NCBI GenBank assembly: GCA_029287915.1
Contig: JARFQE010000095.1
Span: 1-50,095, forward strand
DNA: 50,095 nucleotides
Reading direction: 5' to 3'
From: Arenicellales bacterium
GTDB taxonomy: Bacteria > Pseudomonadota > Gammaproteobacteria > BMS3Bbin11
The notes below the pieces were generated by a model. That model was not told the origin of the DNA. It made no database searches and worked only from the letters and a program-made list of their open reading frames with translations. Position 1 is the stretch's first letter. Every line of letters starts with the position of its first letter. A program made the translations under genes and the position numbers. Below, piece by piece: positions 43,832 to 50,095 of the stretch.

Positions 43832-43908
43832 GATTTACCGAGGATAGAAAGTCCGCACACAGAATAGATAGCACAACAGGAATTAATAGTTCCTGCTATG
43901 GCTCATTA

Positions 43909-45111
43909 CTACTCAAATTGTTCGGCTTCTATCTCACGATAGATAAAATTGCTGTTTGGCCGCTGGTTCAATCCATACAGGCGAACATTTTTCCAGTCTT
44001 CAAATTCGGCCGTGTCTACAGCATCCATCAAATCCACTCCATCATCTATCGCTTTCGCCATAAATTCACGCATGCGTTTAACATAATTCATGGTTTTTGT
44101 GACCATTGGGAATGGTGCTGTTTGTGCACTGCCATGCCCGGGAATCATCAACTTAACATCTGAAAAGTTATCTAACAGCCATTCCTGACCCTGTATAGCC
44201 AGCTTGCTGTGTCCATCTTCCATAAAAGTTACACGGTTGTTAAAGACCAGGTCTGATACCCATAGTATATTCTCATTCCTGTCGTGTACGATCAGGTCTC
44301 CGTAGGAATGCTGTGGACCAACGTTGTAGATATCAAAGATATACTCACCGAGCTTCAATTCGTATTTTTCATATAACGGGACATCTATAATGATGTCAGG
44401 TCTGACTGCCTCAAATTCCACCATATCCGGTTCAATAAAAGTTCGGCGATAGGCAACAGAATGTTCAATGCGACCCGAATTTATATATTCTATTGCTGCT
44501 TTATGACCAATCACATCAACATTATCAATTTGCTTAAACGAAATTGCACCGTAGGCATGATCCGGGTGATTATGAGTCACTATAAGGTAACGGATCGGAA
44601 TATCAGTCACCGACCTAATCGTTGCTATTATTCTACGCGCGAGCTTCGGGGTGCCCAATGAGTCTATGACTACGACGCCATCCGGAGTGACGACAAAACC
44701 TGCATTTCCATTCATGCCTCGATTGTTCTCATCCACCTCTGCGATATTGCCGAAGAAAAAATAACTGTTATCGGTCAGTTTATAGTATGGCAATGGTTCT
44801 GTATCAGACTCATCTTCAGTAAATGTAAATTCTGGTGCTTCGTCAGTGTCGATGGCAACTGCAGGCAAAAACTTGCTACCCGGCCTGGTGCCAAATTTAT
44901 GTTCTACTTCTTCCAACGTGAATGCTATGTGTTCTTCGTGTTCTTCACTTTCCTCGGCTGCCGGTGGTGTGTCAGTTTTATTAGACACCGCGGCTTGCGA
45001 CATCTGCTGCTCTGGCAAGCTGGCAGATTCTGCCTGTTCTTCTGTCTCTACACTACAGCCACTGAAAAGATGCAATGCTATAAAAATTGTAATAATCATA
45101 AATTTCTTCAT
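43909..45111 (-). CDS. Metallo-beta-lactamase-fold lipoprotein
   Basis: About 400 residues from ATG 45111. The signal ends in lipobox LFSGC (Cys19), so it is lipid-anchored. A Glu-rich linker follows to about residue 60. The MBL domain has GNAGFVVTPDGVVVIDSLGT, the metal motif THNHPDHAYG (HxHxDH), NVGPQHSYGDLIVHDR (third His), LWVSDLVFNNRVTF (bridging Asp) and MIPGHGS. The sequence pattern is that of SoxH/quinoprotein-relay-type zinc hydrolases, which hydrolyse unknown small substrates in the periplasm. A GTG 18 nt upstream is a less likely start. It lies about 108 bp downstream of the CPA2 antiporter gene on the same strand. Confidence 0.87.
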   Translation of the reverse strand: MKKFMIITIFIALHLFSGCSVETEEQAESASLPEQQMSQAAVSNKTDTPPAAEESEEHEEHIAFTLEEVEHKFGTRPGSKFLPAVAIDTDEAPEFTFTEDESDTEPLPYYKLTDNSYFFFGNIAEVDENNRGMNGNAGFVVTPDGVVVIDSLGTPKLARRIIATIRSVTDIPIRYLIVTHNHPDHAYGAISFKQIDNVDVIGHKAAIEYINSGRIEHSVAYRRTFIEPDMVEFEAVRPDIIIDVPLYEKYELKLGEYIFDIYNVGPQHSYGDLIVHDRNENILWVSDLVFNNRVTFMEDGHSKLAIQGQEWLLDNFSDVKLMIPGHGSAQTAPFPMVTKTMNYVKRMREFMAKAIDDGVDLMDAVDTAEFEDWKNVRLYGLNQRPNSNFIYREIEAEQFE

Positions 45112-45218
45112 TCCATTATCCCGGCACACTGGCTATTTTGTTATCGATATTTATCAGTATATTAGCTGATATCAAATCAACTGGCAGATATTTTTCCATA
45201 AACCACTGAATATCAGTC

Positions 45219-46829
45219 TTAGTTATTAACATTACAGATATTCTGAACATTTTCAGCAAGCCCGGCACCGGCCTCCGCATAAATATTGAAGACAGCATCT
45301 ACTCCTGCTTCTTTTAAAACGGCTTCTTCATCCGGGAACTTTGTTGCTGAACAAATCAGACCTTTATAACCCCGTTGTCGTGCTAATTTTGCTGCTGTTG
45401 CATTGGCGTAATTATTTGGAGCACATAGAAACACCCATTCGATTTTACTATCATTTACATCTATGCGTGACCAGAAATCTGGACTACTGGCATTAGCCAG
45501 GACTGTATTACGGCCATGTGAGCGCTGGCACGTCACAACCTCTTCATCTGAATCCAGCCCCAGCACATTTACATGTCCCTGCTCCAGAAGGTAATCATAT
45601 GCGCCACTACCTACTCTACCCATGCCGCAAATAAGAACCCTGGTGTCCGACAAGTCAAAATCTTCGTCACCGAGAAGTCGTTCTTTACGCTGAAGTCTTC
45701 TAAGTTGATTTCGGAAACGAGTATAAATATCATCACTATAATTATTAATCACTGATGATACAGCAAATGAACTTGCTACTAATAATGCCATAGCGACAAG
45801 CCATTCGTTAGAGAGCCATTGTTGAGAAACTCCCACTACAGAAACGATAAGACCAAATTCACTGTAGTTTCCCAGTATCAAGGATGTCGCCACAGCAGGA
45901 CGTGCACGCACACAAAAAAGTGTAAATAAAAGATAGAACAGGCCGCTCTTGAAAGCCATCAGTACTAACAATATTGCTACGGCAATCATTATTGAATAAT
46001 CGGGTAATCCGGCCATACCAATACTCAGAAAGAATCCCACCAGAAAGAGTTCCTTCAGGCTAAATAAGATTTTAACCAGCTCTTTTGATTTGGGATGATC
46101 ACCGAGTAAAACACCAACGACAAGGGCTCCCAGGTCGCCTTTCATATCCACTGCATCAAACAAAGCAGCCCCACCCAGAGCAAGTGCCAGACCAAATAGC
46201 ACCAGTAACTCGCCATGCCCTAATTTAGCTAATAAGTTTAGTAACAGCGGTCGTCCGACAATCAGTAAAGCAATGAGCGAAACTGCCCACATAGAAGGAA
46301 TCTTTGCTTCTGAGATACCGAGAAACAGCACGGCAGCCAGGTCCTGTACAATCAACACACCGATAGCAAGGCGACCATATTGTGATAACACATCGCCGCG
46401 ACTTTCAAGCACCTTAACAACAAATACCGTGCTTGAAAAAGACAGTGCAAAACCGAGAACCAGAATGCTTGCCTGGCTCAAGTTACTAAATAATGGAAAG
46501 TCCAATTCCTTGAACAAGACAAGGCTCATCATCATAAAGATGCTAACCGTCAGAATGTGAATGATAGTGACGCCCAACACTTCAGCACGCAACAACTCTT
46601 TGACGCGCAATTTCAGACCAATTGAAAATAGCAGCAGAGTGACGCCAATATCTGCCATCTCGTTTAGAAACTCACCACCTTCTGCACCAAAATAATTGAG
46701 TGTAAAGCCCGCAACAAGAAATCCTACTAATGGTGGCAGCCCGATCTGACGGCTCAAGTAACCGAAGACAAATGCAACTGCAATCCAGACTGGATCTTTG
46801 TAATCGATTGATGAGAACAAGTTTTCCAT
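45219..46829 (-). CDS. CPA2-family cation:proton antiporter with TrkA-N domain
   Basis: 536 residues. The first 370 are a Na+/H+-exchanger-type membrane domain with about 12 helices (IGLPPLVGFLVAGFTLNYFG; ADIGVTLLLFSIGLKLRVKE; AIGVLIVQDLAAVLFLGISE with the ion-binding region; DLGALVVGVLLGDHPKSKEL). The C-terminal part is a cytoplasmic TrkA-N Rossmann domain (DTRVLICGMGRVGSGAYDYL, then VLGLDSDEEV). This resembles KefB/KefC/YbaL K+/H+ antiporters, which are gated by nucleotides or glutathione adducts. The gene starts 19 bp after the oxygenase gene in an AT-rich stretch without a clear ribosome binding site. Confidence 0.9.
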   Translation of the reverse strand: MENLFSSIDYKDPVWIAVAFVFGYLSRQIGLPPLVGFLVAGFTLNYFGAEGGEFLNEMADIGVTLLLFSIGLKLRVKELLRAEVLGVTIIHILTVSIFMMMSLVLFKELDFPLFSNLSQASILVLGFALSFSSTVFVVKVLESRGDVLSQYGRLAIGVLIVQDLAAVLFLGISEAKIPSMWAVSLIALLIVGRPLLLNLLAKLGHGELLVLFGLALALGGAALFDAVDMKGDLGALVVGVLLGDHPKSKELVKILFSLKELFLVGFFLSIGMAGLPDYSIMIAVAILLVLMAFKSGLFYLLFTLFCVRARPAVATSLILGNYSEFGLIVSVVGVSQQWLSNEWLVAMALLVASSFAVSSVINNYSDDIYTRFRNQLRRLQRKERLLGDEDFDLSDTRVLICGMGRVGSGAYDYLLEQGHVNVLGLDSDEEVVTCQRSHGRNTVLANASSPDFWSRIDVNDSKIEWVFLCAPNNYANATAAKLARQRGYKGLICSATKFPDEEAVLKEAGVDAVFNIYAEAGAGLAENVQNICNVNN

Positions 46830-46848
46830 TTTTTATATTTTAATTTTT

Positions 46849-47661
46849 TTATTTTTTATAGACATGATTAGTCTCTACTACCCCTTTGGAAAATACTTTT
46901 CTTATACCCATTCGTAGCACGCTATCAGCCTGTAAAATTACATCCCGTATTTTTTGCTCCGGACGGCCCCTGAATGAAGTAACGTGAAAATTTATCTCAT
47001 CTTTTAGAGCAGAATCTGAAAAATAATAATTCGACACACAGCACCTGGACGCATGATGAGTAATCGGGCTCACTGAGTGCCACGAAGTATCATGCGTTGC
47101 CATAACAGCCAGTCGATTGAACTTGCTATGAACGGTAATTTGTTTACCTTCCATTCCATCGGGCCATAGTTCCAGATTACCTCCGTATTCCTGTTTCCAG
47201 TCAGGAGAGACATAGTAAAGTAGATTTAATACTCTCCATTTTTCTCTGTCTTTGTCATGTGAATTATCCAGGTGGGGATTGAGGAACTGTGATTGTTCCA
47301 TCCGGGATATCCCTCCTGCATATAAGTTCTCATCAGGGTATAAACTGTCTATCTCACAAATATCGCTAATTACATCGATGATGCGCTGGTCCTGAAAGGC
47401 AAACAGCACCTCTTCTAATATCGGATCGTATTTATCCATTTGAGCCGCGATATACTTATATTCACGCAGGCTTTTATTGAGATTCATTGCTGCAGCAGGC
47501 GGAAATGCCTTATAGATAGCCAACGCCATCTCCACCGGAAGTAATTCATCTACGAAAAAATAACCAATGGAATTTTTAGTATCCATATAGCTCTGCTTGA
47601 TGGATAATTTCTCGTTCTCAAGCCTTGCTAATATATGGTTTGCAATTTCAGTCCTTTTCAT
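46849..47661 (-). CDS. 2-oxoglutarate/Fe(II)-dependent oxygenase
   Basis: 270 residues with the double-stranded beta-helix of the prolyl-4-hydroxylase-like 2OG-Fe(II) family. The iron ligands are visible as HLDNSHD (H-x-D, about 132-134) and TSWHSV (distal His, about 196); the 2-oxoglutarate-binding Arg is in HASRCCVSNYYFSD. YYVSPDWKQEYGGNLELWPD is the typical strand between them. Substrates in this family include prolyl residues, amino acids and small metabolites; none can be chosen here. AGGAAG precedes ATG 47661. Likely cotranscribed with the CPA2 antiporter. Confidence 0.87.
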   Translation of the reverse strand: MKRTEIANHILARLENEKLSIKQSYMDTKNSIGYFFVDELLPVEMALAIYKAFPPAAAMNLNKSLREYKYIAAQMDKYDPILEEVLFAFQDQRIIDVISDICEIDSLYPDENLYAGGISRMEQSQFLNPHLDNSHDKDREKWRVLNLLYYVSPDWKQEYGGNLELWPDGMEGKQITVHSKFNRLAVMATHDTSWHSVSPITHHASRCCVSNYYFSDSALKDEINFHVTSFRGRPEQKIRDVILQADSVLRMGIRKVFSKGVVETNHVYKK

Positions 47662-47754
47662 TATTTTCTTCCTGTTGAAAAATCCTGTCTCAAAATATAG
47701 TACCTTGAATTATTTGCTTCCTGTTAGGATAGATTTGCTCGATTTTATGTTGAG

Positions 47755-48447
47755 TTAATTCCCCTGGGTTATCAATATTCCCCTTCGATGATCCTCGGCA
47801 ATTCTCGCTATCAGCAACCAGTGAAAACTGATTCCAAAGATGACAAAGACATGAAATAATTCGTGTGGACCGATCACCCCTTCAATAACAGTCGGCATTC
47901 TGAGGAATTCAAGTATTGCTCCAACGGTGTAGGCAAGCGCACCTGCTATCAGTGGAACAAGATAACGACCACCATGCAAATGATAAATCAAAATTGCTGA
48001 TAAGGCGCCTATCCATCCCATGGACAGGTACAGGGTTAAACCTACCCATTCAGGGAGTTCGTTGAAGTAAAGTGTTTTTACAATTATACCGGCAATCGCA
48101 AACACCCAGATAACTGTAAGCACACTCCATCGTCGCCAACCCGAAAACAGTAATACATGTATCGGTGTGAAGGTACCCGCAATCAGAGTAAAAATAGCTG
48201 CGTGGTCGAGACGGCGCAATATACTACGTGGCTCACCGCCGGGCTCAAGCAGATGGAAAACTCCGCTCATGGATAAAAGAAAAACAACTGATAGAATAAA
48301 AATACCAATACTATAAAGACGGCCATGGTTACCTCGGCTGCGTAACAGCAGCAACAGGCCTGCTAAAGAAAATAGTGCAGCCGCCAGCAAATGGCTTAAT
48401 GAACTAAACGGCTCGCTAAAACCAGGAATTGAAACTATTGCTGTCAC
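47755..48447 (-). CDS. Hemolysin III / PAQR-family membrane protein (TrhA-like)
   Basis: 230 residues (GTG start, GGGG upstream) with seven predicted helices. The family's metal-site motifs are present: SMSGVFHLLEPG (Ser and His of the second helix), RRLDHAAIFTLIAGTFTPIH (Asp and His) and IGPHELFHVFVIFG near the C-terminus (HxxxH). Bacterial members are called hemolysin III or TrhA and have been linked to membrane energy or fluidity homeostasis; hydrolase activity on ceramide-like lipids is known for animal relatives. It is shorter in the N-terminal arm than PAQR receptors, as usual for bacteria. Confidence 0.9.
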   Translation of the reverse strand: MTAIVSIPGFSEPFSSLSHLLAAALFSLAGLLLLLRSRGNHGRLYSIGIFILSVVFLLSMSGVFHLLEPGGEPRSILRRLDHAAIFTLIAGTFTPIHVLLFSGWRRWSVLTVIWVFAIAGIIVKTLYFNELPEWVGLTLYLSMGWIGALSAILIYHLHGGRYLVPLIAGALAYTVGAILEFLRMPTVIEGVIGPHELFHVFVIFGISFHWLLIARIAEDHRRGILITQGN

Positions 48448-48749
48448 ATGAGCCCCGTTAAAAGAAATTTTGGAAAGATATATCTACCTTAAAATTTCCG
48501 TATCATACAAATAAACTGGCAGTATATGACATGTATAGACAAACTGTGATTGTTCACACGCAAATTTGCTGCCATAAACTGGAATCGACTAAGTTAAAAT
48601 AATGAATAGTTTTAATGTTGCAATAGCCAGGAGAAATATGCCTTTTTTCAACATCAAGCTGTTGTTCAGTTTCATATATACACAACCGGACTCTATTATA
48701 AGCCGATTTATTGGCTAATGAACTGCACTAATAATGACGGGGATACGCA
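48448..48749. other. Divergent intergenic region, no gene seen
   Basis: A 302-bp AT-rich region between the PAQR gene and the MFS gene. It carries both promoters, but no clear -35/-10 pair, operator or RNA is recognisable. Confidence 0.4.
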
Positions 48750-50072
48750 ATGGCTTATCGGTATGAATCTCGGGTAGACAACCTGTACAACCTGATCACC
48801 GGTGATGAAGACGCACGTGTCTGTAGAGACATCCCCGAATCTGCCTGTAACGATCAGCCCCGTAATTTTTTTTCCTACCTGTTTGCCAACCTCTTCAATA
48901 AGATTGCTGATGAATTGTCCAGTGCCAAACTTATCCTTCCCTGGTTGATGACATCACTCGGTGTCCCGCTGGCCTATATAGGCTTTCTGCTGCCAATTCG
49001 CGAGACCGGTGTATTGCTTCCGCAGCTTTTCGTTGCTGCCGTGATCCGTCAGCTTGAACGACGCAAACCGGTATGGCTGCTGGGTGGACTGCTTTCCACC
49101 CTGTCACTGGCAGGCATGCTGATTGTCGCACTAACACTGCAGGGCAGTGCTGCAGGGATCGGTATTATTGTTATGCTGATTATATTCAGTCTCTCGCGTG
49201 GGCTCTGTTCGGTGTCGGCAAAAGACGTGCTTGGCAAGACTGTGTCAAAGTCGCGGCGTGGTGTATTGATGGGCTACAGCGCCAGTATTGGTGGCATCGT
49301 AGTGCTTTTCATTGGCGTTATGCTAGCAGCAATAGACCTGCAAAAATCGAGCAGCTGGGTCTTTGTCATACTGCTTGGTATTTCCATTGTCATGTGGGTT
49401 TTCTCGTTGATTTCTTTTGCAATGATCATTGAGCAGCCGGGTGCTACGGAAGGAGGCGGCAGTGCACTCGATGTAATGAAAGATGGTTTGCGCTGCCTGT
49501 ATAGCGACAGCCAGTTTCGCCAGTTTGTGATTGTTCGTATTATGATGCTCGCCGTGGCCCTGGCACCCCCCTTTTACGTATTACTGGCACAGCAGTGGCT
49601 TGGCGAGGATATCAGCATCCTGGGTTACCTGATCATCGCCAGTGGGGTTGCCAGCAGCCTCAGCTCACCGTTCTGGGGTAAATGGGGTGACCGCTCAAGC
49701 CGCCGGGTGATGATCTATGCAGCCAGTGGTGCCGCATTACTCGGTTTGATGATGAGCCTCTCTTCATGGCTGGAACTACCCTATATGAAGAACACCTGGG
49801 TACACGTCGCTGGCTTTATGCTACTCATCATCGTGCACAGTGGCATCAGGCTCGGCCGCAAGGTTTACCTGGTCGATATGGCAACGATGGATAACCGGGC
49901 AATGTATGTCGCCGTCTCAAATACCATAATCGGCATCGCCATGATGACAATGTCATTGATCGGTTTACTCAGCAGTTATGTTGGTATTACCGGCATTATC
50001 TTCCTGCTCGCTAGCATGAGTGTCATTGCAGCCCTGCTAACCACTACGCTGAATGAAGTGTCAGTACAATAA
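48750..50072 (+). CDS. MFS transporter
   Basis: 440 residues, about 12 transmembrane helices, preceded by an unusually long cytoplasmic N-terminus (about 55 residues: RYESRVDNLYNLITGDEDAR). The helix 2-3 loop region RQLERRKPVWLLGG and the second-half loop WGKWGDRSSRRVMIYAASGA carry the MFS G-x-x-x-D-R-x-G-R-R-type motif. It has no closely recognisable substrate family; long-tailed MFS proteins of this kind are uncharacterised. GGGGA precedes the ATG. The stop is 23 bp from the right edge of the window. Confidence 0.87.
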   Translation: MAYRYESRVDNLYNLITGDEDARVCRDIPESACNDQPRNFFSYLFANLFNKIADELSSAKLILPWLMTSLGVPLAYIGFLLPIRETGVLLPQLFVAAVIRQLERRKPVWLLGGLLSTLSLAGMLIVALTLQGSAAGIGIIVMLIIFSLSRGLCSVSAKDVLGKTVSKSRRGVLMGYSASIGGIVVLFIGVMLAAIDLQKSSSWVFVILLGISIVMWVFSLISFAMIIEQPGATEGGGSALDVMKDGLRCLYSDSQFRQFVIVRIMMLAVALAPPFYVLLAQQWLGEDISILGYLIIASGVASSLSSPFWGKWGDRSSRRVMIYAASGAALLGLMMSLSSWLELPYMKNTWVHVAGFMLLIIVHSGIRLGRKVYLVDMATMDNRAMYVAVSNTIIGIAMMTMSLIGLLSSYVGITGIIFLLASMSVIAALLTTTLNEVSVQ

Positions 50073-50095
50073 AATTATTTGCTACCGGATAGTTG

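Noticed and set aside
43840-43862. GAGGATAGAAAGTCC resembling part of RNase P RNA
   Set aside because: The spacer is under 80 nt and the other conserved RNase P segments are absent.
43883-43903. CAGGAA/TTCCTG hairpin between deaD and the MBL gene
   Set aside because: Six-base stem without a T-run on either strand; position suits a bidirectional terminator but evidence is insufficient.

Overview
The window looks like a chromosomal segment of a free-living or host-associated gammaproteobacterium of moderate G+C content. This rests on family membership, not on a marker gene. Pointers are a DUF389 protein with a lipid-kinase-like N-terminus, the AddAB-like pair of the 'probable DNA repair protein' family, a DsrE2-type sulfur-trafficking protein, a PHA-system protein, an HMA_2/DUF5132/P-type ATPase island, and a near-perfect FNR/Anr promoter. 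No phage, integrase, transposase, CRISPR array or rRNA is visible. One tRNA (Leu, UAA) is present.

Layout: 1-1500 holds the start of a secreted amidohydrolase divergent from an AraC-type regulator. 1771-4825 (minus) holds a DUF389 membrane protein overlapping a periplasmic-binding-protein lipoprotein. 5165-8070 (minus) carries tRNA-Leu, an amino-acid-type binding protein with a clear terminator, a secreted LEA-like protein, a PEGA/SHOCT lipoprotein split by an in-frame amber codon, and moaB. 8698-10899 has a lysophospholipid acyltransferase-like gene, a small HMA-like protein and a DsrE2-family gene. 11029-17224 (minus) is a two-gene AddA/AddB-like helicase-nuclease operon. 17444-22794 (plus) is a compact biosynthetic operon: a GMC oxidoreductase remnant with a large in-frame internal deletion, a Tat-like small protein, a methyltransferase, an NAD-dependent epimerase, an asparagine-synthase-type amidotransferase and a hexapeptide acyltransferase. 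22831-25864 (minus) has an SGNH hydrolase and a subtilase with an autotransporter-like barrel. 26095-28939 (plus) has DUF1223, VC0807-like and PQQ-type sugar dehydrogenase genes.

29019-39059 is the most distinctive part: an island of stress and ion-homeostasis genes. It contains a PHA-system protein, HMA_2 and DUF5132 proteins, a small membrane protein coupled to an EcsC protein, and a divergent MetK paralogue translationally coupled to a P2-type Ca2+-ATPase with an HMA-like N-terminus. Next come a divergently transcribed Ca2+/cation antiporter, a double universal stress protein and an H1-like Lys/Ala-rich protein. A perfect FNR/Anr box sits about 41.5 bp from the start predicted by a good -10 upstream of the ATPase-metK operon, and a one-mismatch copy lies in the same geometry upstream of the EcsC operon. 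This suggests control by low oxygen.

39353-50072 is more ordinary: tdh-kbl threonine catabolism, a DeaD-type RNA helicase, a metallo-beta-lactamase-fold lipoprotein, a CPA2 antiporter with a TrkA-N domain, a 2OG-Fe(II) oxygenase, a hemolysin III/PAQR protein and an MFS transporter.
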